Source: CAYJHC01 sp964370075
GTDB lineage: Bacteria; Bacillota; Clostridia; Peptostreptococcales; Anaerovoracaceae
Assembly (NCBI GenBank): GCA_964370075.1
Contig: CAYJHC010000039.1
Location: 1-16,263, forward strand
Direction of reading: 5' to 3'
DNA: 16,263 nt
The notes beneath the pieces are model-generated. The model had not been told where the DNA came from and searched no databases. It saw only the letters and a program-made list of their open reading frames with translations. Numbering within the stretch: position 1 is the stretch's first letter; every line of letters begins with the position of its first letter. A program made the translations under genes and the position numbers. Positions 8,953-15,854 of this stretch are shown in pieces.

Positions 8953-9918
8953 ATGAAAATTGAAGCCGGAAAAGTGGCCATTTCAAAGAAGGAAAGAGGA
9001 GTTGCCCACCTATTAATGTTTTTTTTAGTAATAAGCTGGGGGATAGAATATTCTATGGCTAAGATTGCCCTTACTGTTTATGAGCCAATACAATTATTAT
9101 TCTTGAAGTATTGTATTGGGATATTTGTGTTTATAATTATGAAATTTATAAACAAAGTTAAGTGGAAAATAAAGAAAAGCGATATTCCGATTTTTATACT
9201 ATGTGCACTGTCAGGAGAAATTTTATATTACTGGTGTGAATATGCGGCATTAGATTATATTTCGGTCTCTATGGTAACAATAATGCTTACATTTGTTCCT
9301 ATACTTTCTATTGGAATAGAAAGGGTATTTTTCAAAATTAAAAGCAATTGGAAGATAAACGTAGGAGTTTGTATAAGCATAGTAGGAGTTGTATTTATTA
9401 TAGGATTAGACTTCGATACTCTAAATGAAAGGACTATGATTGGATATGCACTATGCCTAGGGGCTATAATAGCTTGGAACGTATATAATTTTGTGACCAG
9501 CAAACTTAGAGGGGACTACCATACAATAACTGTTGGAATGACACAATTAATTTGTACTGCTATGATAGCAGCTCCAATTGCCTTAAGAAATTTACCAATT
9601 GAAGAAATGGGAAAGCCTGAAATAATAGGGTCTACTCTGTATCTTGGTATTTTTGCTGCAGGATTAGGTTTTTTCTGTTATATATTTTCTGTAGGAAGGT
9701 TAGGGCCGACTACCAATGCGGTATATTCTGTGTTTATGCCAGTTTCTGCTACTTTCTTTGGTTGGCTATTGATTGGGGAAACTGTTGGAATTTTTCAGGT
9801 TATTGGAGGGATCATTGTAATCTCTGCAGGCCTATTTGTAATTAAAGAAAAAGGGAAATTAGATCAAGCCAGAATGGTAGCTAGTGCAAACTCTCAGGAA
9901 CCGCTTAAAAATGAGTAG
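8953..9918 (+). CDS. EamA/DMT-superfamily transporter, substrate unknown
   Basis: This is a 321-residue integral membrane protein built from two EamA-like halves (about residues 18-140 and 165-298), with roughly ten hydrophobic segments and short polar loops, as in drug/metabolite transporters. Recognisable family signals are SWGIEYSMAKIAL in the first helix of half one, and GRLGPTTNAVYSVFMPVSATFFGWLLIGE in half two, which matches the usual end of this fold. The substrate cannot be read from sequence. Family members export amino acids or metabolites, or import nucleotides and other solutes. The ribosome binding site GAGG (8944-8947) overlaps the uvrA stop codon and sits 5 bases before the ATG, so it is almost certainly translated from the uvrA transcript. 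A role in DNA repair is not implied. No clear intrinsic terminator follows. Confidence 0.9.
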   Translation: MKIEAGKVAISKKERGVAHLLMFFLVISWGIEYSMAKIALTVYEPIQLLFLKYCIGIFVFIIMKFINKVKWKIKKSDIPIFILCALSGEILYYWCEYAALDYISVSMVTIMLTFVPILSIGIERVFFKIKSNWKINVGVCISIVGVVFIIGLDFDTLNERTMIGYALCLGAIIAWNVYNFVTSKLRGDYHTITVGMTQLICTAMIAAPIALRNLPIEEMGKPEIIGSTLYLGIFAAGLGFFCYIFSVGRLGPTTNAVYSVFMPVSATFFGWLLIGETVGIFQVIGGIIVISAGLFVIKEKGKLDQARMVASANSQEPLKNE

Positions 9919-10119
9919 TAACATCTTATGAATTTACTTTAGTTATGTGAGGGTGAGCAGAAAGTGGATAAGAAGGGCTAGCATGAGATGAAAAAGTTTC
10001 AAACTGCAAAAAAATTATTTCCAAAGGGGAAAGAATAAATAAGAGTTTGATAGAGTTGATATGAAATGTATGGGGAAATGAGATTATTTTAAAAGGGCAA
10101 ATGAAAAGTAAGAAACGAT
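9919..10119. other. Spacer between the transporter gene and pncB with no clear signal
   Basis: This A/G-rich stretch shows no strong hairpin with a T-run, no convincing promoter and no RNA gene that I recognise. A few very short ATG frames occur, such as 9988-10038 (16 residues, Lys-rich) and 10101-10136, but without a good ribosome binding site. A terminator for the uvrBA operon and a promoter for pncB would be expected here, and neither can be pointed to. Confidence 0.5.
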
Positions 10120-10182
10120 ATGAATTTATTAATTAAGATTATACGATTAGTAAGTCTGGGTATTTTGAAAATATTTAAATGA
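10120..10182 (+). CDS. Possible 20-residue cationic amphipathic peptide upstream of pncB
   Basis: An ATG at 10120 opens a 20-codon frame ending in TGA at 10180-10182, three bases before the pncB Shine-Dalgarno. The peptide is Leu/Ile-rich, with basic residues at positions 6, 9, 17 and 20. On a helical wheel Asn2, Lys6, Arg9, Lys17 and Lys20 fall on one face and nearly all other residues are apolar (Leu13 is the exception). Such a helix could bind membranes. The region before the ATG (AGAAACGAT) is a poor ribosome binding site, and so short a frame can arise by chance in AT-rich DNA. The position invites the idea of a leader peptide coupled to pncB, but this is inference. Confidence 0.2.
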   Translation: MNLLIKIIRLVSLGILKIFK

Positions 10183-10195
10183 ATGGAGGCTATTT

Positions 10196-11635
10196 GTGGT
10201 AGAGAGAATGAACATGACTATGGTGACAGACTTTTATGAAGTGACTATGGCAAACGGATTCTTAAAAAAAGGTATGGAAAATAAAATAGGGTATTTTGAT
10301 TTGTTTTTTAGAAAAATGCCTGATGGAGGTGGATTTGCAATAATGGCTGGGTTAGAGCAGCTTATTGAGTACATTAAAAACCTTACTTTTACTGAAGACG
10401 ATATAGAATATTTAAGAGAAACAAAAATGTTTGATGAAGACTTTTTACGTTATCTAGAGGGTTTTAAATTTGAATGCGATGTTTGGTCAATGAAGGAAGG
10501 GACACCGATTTTTCCAGGAGAACCAATAGTTACTGTGAAGGGACCAATTCTTCAAGCTCAGTTTATTGAAACCATGTGTCTTCTACTTATAAATCACCAA
10601 AGCCTAGTTGCAACTAAGGCAAACCGAGTAGTACGTGCTGCACAAGGAAGGCCTATAATGGAGTTTGGAACAAGGAGAGCCCATGGTATTTCTGCGGCTG
10701 TATATGGCGCTAGGGCTGCATATATTGGTGGCTGTGTAGGAACAGCTTGCGTAATGGCTGATAGAGAGTTTGGAATTCCAGCTTTAGGTACTATGGCTCA
10801 CAGCTGGGTTCAAATGTTTGATACAGAGTATGAGGCATTTAAAGCTTATGGAGAAGTATATCCAAATAACTGTACTTTTTTAATTGATACATATAATGTT
10901 CTTAAGTCAGGGCTACCGGCAGCAATTAAGGTATTTAAAGAATTAAAACCAGCAAAAATGGGGGTAAGAATTGATAGTGGAGATATTACATATCTAACTA
11001 AGCAGGCAAGGAAGATGTTAGATGACGCTGGACTTGAGGAGTGCACAATTATTGTATCTAACTCAATGGATGAATATGTGATTAGAGAATTATTGGTTCA
11101 AGGTGCTAAAATTGATAGTTTTGGTGTTGGTGAAAGGTTGATCACCTCAAAATCGGAACCTGTATTTGGTGGTGTGTATAAGTTGGTTGCCGTCGAAGAA
11201 AATGGGGAAATAAAACCCAAAATTAAGCTAAGTGAAAATATAGAGAAAATAACAAATCCTCATTTCAAAGAGGTTTATAGGCTCTTTGACAATCAAAGTG
11301 GAAAGGCTCTTGCAGATGTGTTGACGATAGCAGGGGAAGGGGCGCCAGAAGACAAGGGTGAAGGATATGAAATCTTTGATCCCGAAGCAGTTTGGAAAAG
11401 GAAAAAGCTTGAAAATTTTACGGCTGTAAATATTATGACAAAAATATTTGACAATGGTAACTGTGTTTATGAATGTCCTTCTATTGAAGAAATCAAACAG
11501 TATTGCAAAACGCAAATAGATACACTATGGGAAGAAACATTAAGATTTGAAAAACCACAGACCTATTATGTGGACCTCTCTCAAAAGTTGTGGAAACTAA
11601 AGACTGACTTGCTAACATGTCCTTTAGGAAAATAA
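10196..11635 (+). CDS. pncB: Nicotinate phosphoribosyltransferase
   Basis: PncB joins nicotinate to 5-phosphoribosyl-1-diphosphate, with ATP hydrolysis, to make nicotinate mononucleotide, the entry step of the salvage (Preiss-Handler) route to NAD. Visible family signals: TDFYEVTMANGFL at 11-23, the EFGTRRAHG loop at 156-164, GTMAHSWVQMF around residue 198 with His202 as the likely phosphorylated histidine, and MGVRIDSGD at 255-263, which shapes the phosphoribosyl site. The 479-residue length and a Cys-containing C-terminus fit the Gram-positive type of this family. The start is GTG at 10196, with GGAGG at 10185-10189 and a 6-base spacer. The protein then enters conserved sequence within ten residues, so no other start is needed. 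It is a single gene with a hairpin terminator behind it. Confidence 0.96.
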   Translation: MVERMNMTMVTDFYEVTMANGFLKKGMENKIGYFDLFFRKMPDGGGFAIMAGLEQLIEYIKNLTFTEDDIEYLRETKMFDEDFLRYLEGFKFECDVWSMKEGTPIFPGEPIVTVKGPILQAQFIETMCLLLINHQSLVATKANRVVRAAQGRPIMEFGTRRAHGISAAVYGARAAYIGGCVGTACVMADREFGIPALGTMAHSWVQMFDTEYEAFKAYGEVYPNNCTFLIDTYNVLKSGLPAAIKVFKELKPAKMGVRIDSGDITYLTKQARKMLDDAGLEECTIIVSNSMDEYVIRELLVQGAKIDSFGVGERLITSKSEPVFGGVYKLVAVEENGEIKPKIKLSENIEKITNPHFKEVYRLFDNQSGKALADVLTIAGEGAPEDKGEGYEIFDPEAVWKRKKLENFTAVNIMTKIFDNGNCVYECPSIEEIKQYCKTQIDTLWEETLRFEKPQTYYVDLSQKLWKLKTDLLTCPLGK

Positions 11636-11650
11636 AAATATAATTGATAT

Positions 11651-11680
11651 AAATAGGCACTAAAAGTGCCTATTTAATTT
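11651..11680 (+). terminator. Rho-independent terminator of pncB
   Basis: A perfect 10-bp stem (AAATAGGCAC / GTGCCTATTT) with a 5-base loop (TAAAA) begins 16 bases after the pncB stop. The T-run is short and interrupted (TATTTAATTT), so termination may be only partial, but the hairpin is well placed. Confidence 0.75.
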
Positions 11681-11690
11681 ATGGAAAAAA

Positions 11691-11699
11691 TGCTATAGT
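11691..11699 (+). promoter_or_regulatory. Candidate extended -10 promoter for the small membrane protein gene
   Basis: TGCTATAGT matches the extended -10 form TGn-TATAAT at all but one position, and lies between the pncB terminator and the small gene. No clear -35 box stands upstream. The predicted start near 11706 would give a leader of about 50 bases that includes the GAGGAGG at 11712-11718. Confidence 0.35.
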
Positions 11700-11756
11700 T
11701 AATATAGTATAGAGGAGGTTGTTTTAGAGCAAGAACAGTTTTAAAATAGTGATAAA

Positions 11757-12086
11757 ATGAATGGGATATGCAATTATAATTTAATAAGGAAGTTTTGTCT
11801 AATACTAGTAGTGCTGGTACTAATTGTAGGCGTTGGTTTTTTTACAGTCTGCTTAGCAACTGAAACTACAGAAGTACCAGAATCAGTAAAAACTGTTGTA
11901 GAAGAAATTGCACCTACGCTAGATGAAGAAGAAAATAAAGTAATCGAAGAAAGCGAAGTACCATTAAGTGGGGCAGAAATTGAGAGCCCTTTTACGAATT
12001 TAGTCTTGGTTAGTCTTGGAGTGTTTGTGTTACTACTAGGGGTAGTTATGATGATAGGAAATAGAGAGTTAAATAGAGAGAATTGA
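11757..12086 (+). CDS. Small membrane protein of unknown function with acidic extracytoplasmic segment
   Basis: I do not recognise a family. The 109 residues divide into a short N-terminus with Arg11-Lys12, a long hydrophobic segment (about 13-34) that could be a membrane anchor or signal peptide, an acidic Glu/Val/Pro-rich stretch (36-76), a second hydrophobic segment (80-100), and a short polar tail (GNRELNREN). By the positive-inside rule both ends would be cytoplasmic, with the acidic part outside. The alternative is a cleaved signal peptide and a C-terminal anchor. An in-frame TAA at 11742 blocks any earlier start, and the ATG at 11757 has no good adjacent ribosome binding site. A perfect GAGGAGG lies 38 bases upstream with no usable start next to it. 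Isolated by a terminator on each side, it is probably its own transcription unit. Confidence 0.65.
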   Translation: MNGICNYNLIRKFCLILVVLVLIVGVGFFTVCLATETTEVPESVKTVVEEIAPTLDEEENKVIEESEVPLSGAEIESPFTNLVLVSLGVFVLLLGVVMMIGNRELNREN

Positions 12087-12124
12087 TATCTTAAATGACT
12101 CCTTTAAAGATTTTTGTTAAAGTT

Positions 12125-12154
12125 AAAAGCCGCTGAATGTTCAGCGGCTTTTTT
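12125..12154. terminator. Shared bidirectional rho-independent terminator
   Basis: A 13-bp inverted repeat, AAAAGCCGCTGAA / TTCAGCGGCTTTT, with a tiny centre is followed on the plus strand by TTTTTT. It lies between the convergent ends of the small membrane gene (stop at 12086) and fba (stop at 12197). Read on the minus strand, the stem is followed by TTTTAACTTT, so it can also stop fba transcription. Confidence 0.9.
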
Positions 12155-12196
12155 GATGGTTATATTGTTATTTAAGGGAATAACCCTTATGGATTG

Positions 12197-13126
12197 CTAT
12201 AAAATATTAGAGCAATTAAGAACGTTTTTAATCTTGTGTTGGACCATATTTCTAATGGCATCTCTAGCAGGGCTTAGATATTTTCTTGGATCAAATTCGC
12301 TTGGGTTTTCTGCTAAGTATTTTCTGATTTCAGCAGTCATTGCAAGTCGTAGGTCCGTGTCGATATTTACTTTACAAACTCCATATTTAGTAGCTTCCAG
12401 TATCATTTCTTCAGGAACTCCTTGAGCGCCTGGGATATCTCCGCCGTATTGATTGCATAGTTTTACGAATTCAGGAAGTACAGTTGAGGCTCCATGTAAG
12501 ACTAATGGAGTATTTGGAATTAAAGAATGTATTTTCTTTAATCTTTCATAATCCAGATAAGGGTCTCCTTTGAATTTATATGCACCATGACTAGTTCCGA
12601 TTGCAATTGCTAGAGAATCTACACCGGTTCTTTCAACAAATTCTGCTGCTTCATCAGGATCTGTAAAAGTAGCAGAACGAGCATCTACTTTGATGTCATC
12701 TTCAACTCCTGCTAGTTTTCCAAGCTCGGCTTCTACAACTACTCCTTTTGAATGGGCGTATTCTACTACTTCTTTTGTAAGTCTAATATTTTCTTCAAAA
12801 GAATGTTTAGAGCCATCGAACATTACAGAAGTAAAACCATCATCTACACATTTCTTACAAATATCAAAGTCCTCGCCGTGATCAAGATGAAGGCAAACAT
12901 CTACCCCTGTATCAATAATTGCAGCCTCTACTAATTTAGTTAAGTAAGCTGGTTTTGCGTATTTTCTTGCTCCGGCAGAAACTTGAAGGATTAGCTGAGT
13001 TTGTTCCTTTTGAGCTGCTTCTACAATACCTTGTATAATCTCCATATTATTTACATTGAAAGCACCGATTGCATAATTTGATATTAGTGCCTTTTTGAAC
13101 ATCTCTGTTGATGTGATTAATGCCAT
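12197..13126 (-). CDS. fba: Class II (zinc-dependent) fructose-1,6-bisphosphate aldolase
   Basis: The enzyme cleaves fructose-1,6-bisphosphate to glyceraldehyde-3-phosphate and dihydroxyacetone phosphate in glycolysis, and runs in reverse in gluconeogenesis. Signals for the metal-dependent class: GAFNVNNME (21-29); LHLDHGEDF (79-87) with catalytic Asp82 and zinc ligand His83; SVMFDGS (100-106); VEAELG (131-136) with Glu134; GTSHGAY (177-183) with His180; and VLHGAS (209-214) with His211. NIDTDLRLAMTAEIR (254-268) is the phosphate-binding end of the barrel. The length of 309 residues is that of the class IIB form found in Gram-positive bacteria. The ATG at 13126 is preceded by AGGAGG with normal spacing. 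It is divergent from the pseudouridine synthase gene and convergent with the small membrane gene, so it is monocistronic. Confidence 0.97.
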   Translation of the reverse strand: MALITSTEMFKKALISNYAIGAFNVNNMEIIQGIVEAAQKEQTQLILQVSAGARKYAKPAYLTKLVEAAIIDTGVDVCLHLDHGEDFDICKKCVDDGFTSVMFDGSKHSFEENIRLTKEVVEYAHSKGVVVEAELGKLAGVEDDIKVDARSATFTDPDEAAEFVERTGVDSLAIAIGTSHGAYKFKGDPYLDYERLKKIHSLIPNTPLVLHGASTVLPEFVKLCNQYGGDIPGAQGVPEEMILEATKYGVCKVNIDTDLRLAMTAEIRKYLAENPSEFDPRKYLSPARDAIRNMVQHKIKNVLNCSNIL

Positions 13127-13194
13127 AATTCCCTCCTTATAATAATAGATGTAACCTGTGTTTTTTATGCTTAAGGATATTCCTCATAACATAT

Positions 13195-13223
13195 AATATA
13201 GCACAAATCTTACAATCTTTCCA
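13195..13223 (-). promoter_or_regulatory. fba: Probable promoter of fba
   Basis: On the minus strand, TGGAAA (13218-13223) is spaced 17 bases from TATATT (13195-13200), which is preceded by TGC, an extended -10 element. The predicted transcript start near 13188 gives a leader of about 60 bases that contains the AGGAGG ribosome binding site. It lies back to back with the promoter of the divergent gene. Confidence 0.5.
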
Positions 13224-13230
13224 CAAAATA

Positions 13231-13239
13231 TGATATAAT
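13231..13239 (+). promoter_or_regulatory. Extended -10 promoter abutting the pseudouridine synthase start codon
   Basis: TGATATAAT is a perfect extended -10 element (TGn-TATAAT). Only six bases (ATAAAA) separate it from the ATG at 13246, so the predicted transcription start falls on or within a base or two of the start codon. No good -35 hexamer is seen, as is common for extended -10 promoters. Confidence 0.5.
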
Positions 13240-13245
13240 ATAAAA

Positions 13246-14235
13246 ATGGTTAAAGAAAAAATAAATATAAATGATGGAGGTCAAAGGCTTGACCGGTATT
13301 TAAAAAAAGCTTACAAAAAAGCCACCTTAAGCTACCTATATAAAATGATTAGAAAAGATGTAAAGGTAAATGGGAAGAAGCAAAAAGAAGATTACATTCT
13401 TCAAGTAGGGGATGAAATTACAATTTATATTTCAGAAGAAAAACATGTTTCGCTGTCAAAATCTAAGGAAGAAAGAATTAAAGAAATAAAAAGAACATTT
13501 GACATAGTATTTGAGAACGAGAACCTTCTTATTGTTGAGAAACCCTTTGGACTTTTGACCCATGGAGATGGAAAAGAAAAGAAAAACACCCTTTCTAATC
13601 AGGTGTTAACTTATTTAATTGCAAAAGGTGCATATGAGCCTAAAAAAGAGAAAACCTTTGTGCCAGCCCCCTCGAATAGGCTAGATAGAAATACAACAGG
13701 GCTTGTAATTTTTTCTAAAAACGCTAAAAGTGGAAGAACTATCAATGAGGCAATTAGGGAAAGAGATTTAATTAGAAAGTTTTACTTAACCATTGTAAAA
13801 GGTTACCTAGATAAAGAACTTTGCTTAAATCATTGGATGATAAAAGACCAAGAAAAAAATATTGTTACGGTTTCTGAGGATGATTTTGGTGGTGTGGGTA
13901 AAGAAATAATAACAAAGGTTAAGCCATTAAAATCTAATGGGGAATTTACTTTAGTGGAAGTAGAAATTCCGACAGGAAGAACTCACCAAATCAGAAGTCA
14001 CCTGCTTAATGCGGGGTATCCATTAATTGGTGATCCTAAATATGGAGATAAGAATACGAATAAATATTTTCAAGAGGAATTCAAGTTAAGTGCACAGCTT
14101 TTGCATGCATATAAATTAGAATTTGCAGAAAACTTAAAAAGAGAATTACATTTAGATAATAGTAATATAAAAGTTTTGCCTAAAGAAACCTTTAATTATA
14201 TTTGTAATAAACTAAGATTAAATATGGAGGATTAG
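13246..14235 (+). CDS. RluA-family 23S rRNA pseudouridine synthase
   Basis: The enzyme converts chosen uridines in ribosomal RNA (23S rRNA in the RluC/RluD branch) to pseudouridine. An S4 RNA-binding domain occupies about residues 5-62 (GGQRLDRYLKKAY, then DVKVNGKKQKEDYILQVGDEI). The catalytic domain has the NRLDRNTTGL motif with catalytic Asp147 and the closing motif RTHQIRSHLLNAGYPLIGDPKYGD (245-268). The 329-residue length is normal. Which uridine is modified cannot be told, so no symbol is given. The ATG at 13246 has no Shine-Dalgarno. The S4 domain begins right after it, which excludes a later start, and a promoter -10 box ends seven bases earlier, so the mRNA may be leaderless. It heads a cluster with signal peptidase and smpB, with gaps of only 8 and 10 bases. 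Confidence 0.95.
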   Translation: MVKEKININDGGQRLDRYLKKAYKKATLSYLYKMIRKDVKVNGKKQKEDYILQVGDEITIYISEEKHVSLSKSKEERIKEIKRTFDIVFENENLLIVEKPFGLLTHGDGKEKKNTLSNQVLTYLIAKGAYEPKKEKTFVPAPSNRLDRNTTGLVIFSKNAKSGRTINEAIRERDLIRKFYLTIVKGYLDKELCLNHWMIKDQEKNIVTVSEDDFGGVGKEIITKVKPLKSNGEFTLVEVEIPTGRTHQIRSHLLNAGYPLIGDPKYGDKNTNKYFQEEFKLSAQLLHAYKLEFAENLKRELHLDNSNIKVLPKETFNYICNKLRLNMED

Positions 14236-14243
14236 TAGATTAG

Positions 14244-14756
14244 ATGAAATCATTGATAAAAGACATAATAATAGCGGTGTTAATAGTTGGTGCTATTTTA
14301 ATTTTAATACGACCGACAATAGTAAAAGAAGAGTCAATGGTTCCTACTTTGGAAGAAAATGATTATTTGATAATGAGTAAACAGGCTTATACCATAGGGG
14401 AAATGGAAACTGGAGATATTATCATTTTTGAGTCAGATATAATTGGGACAGATGGTGAAAATAAATTACTAATAAAAAGGGCTATAGGATTGCCAGGGGA
14501 TACTATTGAAATTAAAGACGGAGAAGTAATTCTTAATGGGGAAGTCCTTGAAGAAAATTACCTTAATGAGGATTATACTGCAGGAGAAATAGAGGAAATG
14601 ACTATTCCTGAAAATAAAGTGTTTGCCATGGGAGATAATAGGGCTGTAAGTAATGACAGTAGATCACAGAGTATCGGGTTAGTTGATATGAGCGATGTTG
14701 AAGGACAAGCAGTATTTAGATTATATCCTTTTAGTGAATTTGGAATATTAGAGTAA
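14244..14756 (+). CDS. lepB: Signal peptidase I
   Basis: This membrane-bound Ser/Lys protease removes signal peptides from exported proteins on the outer face of the membrane. A single N-terminal membrane segment spans about residues 6-23. The catalytic Ser31 lies in EESMVPTL, the general-base Lys78 in LLIKRAIGLPGD, and the conserved box GDNRAVSNDSR spans 129-139. The 170-residue length with one anchor matches the Gram-positive (SipS-like) type. The start codon lies 8 bases after the stop of the upstream gene. The nearest Shine-Dalgarno, GGAGG at 14226-14230, is inside that gene and 13 bases away, which is long, so translation may depend on ribosomes finishing the upstream gene. The secreted protein beginning at 15944 is the type of substrate it processes, though no specific link is shown. 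Confidence 0.96.
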   Translation: MKSLIKDIIIAVLIVGAILILIRPTIVKEESMVPTLEENDYLIMSKQAYTIGEMETGDIIIFESDIIGTDGENKLLIKRAIGLPGDTIEIKDGEVILNGEVLEENYLNEDYTAGEIEEMTIPENKVFAMGDNRAVSNDSRSQSIGLVDMSDVEGQAVFRLYPFSEFGILE

Positions 14757-14766
14757 GGAAAAGATT

Positions 14767-15219
14767 ATGGCAAGAAACATAGTAGCAAACAATAAAAAAG
14801 CGAGACATGATTTTTTTATTGAAGAAGTATATGAAGCAGGAATTGTATTAACAGGAACTGAAATTAAATCAATACGAAAAGGTAAGGTGAACTTAAAAGA
14901 GAGTTATGTGAAGATAACTAAAGAAAGAGAAGCCTTTATATATGGGATGCATATAAGTCCATATGAACAAGGAAATATATTCAATGTAGATCCATTAAGA
15001 GAAAGAAAATTATTGCTTAACAAAAGAGAAATAGGAAAGTTGATGGATGGAACTACTATGGATGGCTTAGCAATTGTACCTTTAAACATGTATATTAATG
15101 GAGATGGTAGGGCGAAGATGGAGATTGCCTTAGCAAAAGGAAAAAAACTACATGATAAAAGAGACACTATAGCCAAAAGAGATGCTGATATGAAGATGAG
15201 AAGAGCAAAACTTAGATAA
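14767..15219 (+). CDS. smpB: SsrA-binding protein SmpB
   Basis: SmpB binds the tRNA-like part of tmRNA and carries it into stalled ribosomes, where its C-terminal tail reads the empty mRNA channel. The family shows in NNKKARHDFFIEEVYEAGIV near the N-terminus, TGTEIKSIRKGKVNLKESYV (29-48), the YGMHISPYEQGN segment, and the Lys/Arg-rich tail (KGKKLHDKRDTIAKRD and on to the end), which becomes helical in the decoding site. At 150 residues it is full length. The ATG is 10 bases after the lepB stop, with AAGGAA overlapping that stop as ribosome binding site. Its RNA partner ssrA begins 119 bases downstream on the same strand. No hairpin lies between, so some smpB transcripts may run into ssrA. Confidence 0.98.
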   Translation: MARNIVANNKKARHDFFIEEVYEAGIVLTGTEIKSIRKGKVNLKESYVKITKEREAFIYGMHISPYEQGNIFNVDPLRERKLLLNKREIGKLMDGTTMDGLAIVPLNMYINGDGRAKMEIALAKGKKLHDKRDTIAKRDADMKMRRAKLR

Positions 15220-15269
15220 GAGTAAGTTATGCGCGGCTTGATAGGGTTTGGCTTGAATCTGATAATTTT

Positions 15270-15298
15270 TTGAATATATTATGAAAATATGTTACAAT
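15270..15298 (+). promoter_or_regulatory. ssrA: Promoter of ssrA
   Basis: TTGAAT (15270-15275) and TACAAT (15293-15298) are spaced by exactly 17 bases, and the -10 is preceded by TGT, an extended -10 feature. The predicted start near 15305 lies about 34 bases before the mature 5' end of tmRNA, leaving a short leader to be removed, presumably by RNase P. Confidence 0.75.
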
Positions 15299-15338
15299 CA
15301 ACTGTTGGAAGAGAGATTGTTTGACATAAAAATAATAT

Positions 15339-15698
15339 GGGGATGTTTTGGTTTCGACAGGGATGTGGAAGCCGGAGAAGCGAGTCGTAGTTTGCTCAGA
15401 CTACGTTAAACAGGGCACGTTAAATATAAACGCTAAAAATAAACTTAATTTCGCACCTGTAGCTGCCTAGTCAGCTGTGCGCGCCACCTAGAATTCACCT
15501 ATAGGTTCTAGCCTGAGCGTCAATTATATAGGAAAACTCTGTGTGAGCTCTCGGTAGCATAGGGGAATTACGAGATAGTTAGGCTTAAGACTTGCCTTTG
15601 AGGCTTAGGACTGGCGAATTAAATAACAGAGGCTGCACTCGGAGAAACTTCTGTGAAAATGTCTTTGGACACGGGTTCGACTCCCGTCATCTCCACCA
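15339..15698 (+). ncRNA. ssrA: Transfer-messenger RNA (tmRNA), one-piece form
   Basis: tmRNA acts as alanine tRNA and then as a short mRNA to release ribosomes stuck on broken messages and tag the unfinished protein for proteolysis. The 5' end GGGGATG pairs with CATCTCC (15688-15694) to form a 7-bp acceptor stem whose third pair is G-U (15341/15692), the alanine identity mark. Discriminator A15695 and an encoded CCA (15696-15698) follow. The conserved 5' segment TTTTGGTTTCGACAGGG and the T-arm ACGGG-TTCGACT-CCCGT are both present. The tag frame starts at 15432. Inverted repeats downstream of it, such as CTAGAA/TTCTAG at 15488-15511, fit the pseudoknot region. At 360 bases it has the usual size. 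It lies directly after smpB and is ended by its own terminator. Confidence 0.97.
15432..15470 (+). other. ssrA: tmRNA proteolysis-tag reading frame
   Basis: From GCT at 15432, twelve codons run to TAG at 15468-15470 and encode AKNKLNFAPVAA. The Ala carried by tmRNA itself would precede this. The hydrophobic end with Ala-Ala at the C-terminus is the usual recognition signal for ClpXP-type proteases. The resume codon is inferred from the end-of-tag pattern and the A-rich context (TAAATATAAAC) just before it. Confidence 0.85.
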
Positions 15699-15699
15699 C

Positions 15700-15730
15700 A
15701 AACAAGCACCAAAAGGGTGTTTGTTTTTTT
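15700..15730 (+). terminator. ssrA: Rho-independent terminator of ssrA
   Basis: AAACAAGCACC (15700-15710), loop AAAAG, and GGTGTTTGTTT (15716-15726) form an 11-bp stem with one G-U pair. It is followed by an unbroken T-run to 15730 and starts two bases after the tmRNA CCA end. Confidence 0.9.
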
Positions 15731-15783
15731 GCGAAAAAGAGATTGGTGGATTCAAACCCAAGATGGACATTTTTGCTAAAAAA

Positions 15784-15832
15784 GTCAACAGGTCAACAGG
15801 TTTTCGGTACAGGTTTCGGTCAACAGGTTTTG
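15784..15832. repeat. Short degenerate direct repeat, GTCAACAG-type
   Basis: Four units stand head to tail: GTCAACAG (15784), GTCAACAGGTTTTCG (15792), GTACAGGTTTCG (15807) and GTCAACAGGTTTTG (15819). They lie between the ssrA terminator and the promoter of the next gene, outside any gene I support. No hairpin or known element is evident. Confidence 0.7.
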
Positions 15833-15854
15833 CCACACCCGCCCTTTTTAATAC

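Noticed and set aside
9988..10038. 16-residue Lys-rich frame in the spacer before pncB
   Set aside because: It is too short, has no good ribosome binding site, and has no feature beyond the A-richness of the region.
15321..15326. TTGACA hexamer before tmRNA as its -35 box
   Set aside because: The matching -10 would fall inside mature tmRNA. The promoter at 15270-15298 fits far better.
15731..15780. Second copy of the tmRNA 3' end (attachment-site repeat), suggested by GGATTCAAACCC
   Set aside because: The likeness to the T-arm is only a few bases. It lacks the ATCTCCACCA end and cannot be called a duplicated attachment site.
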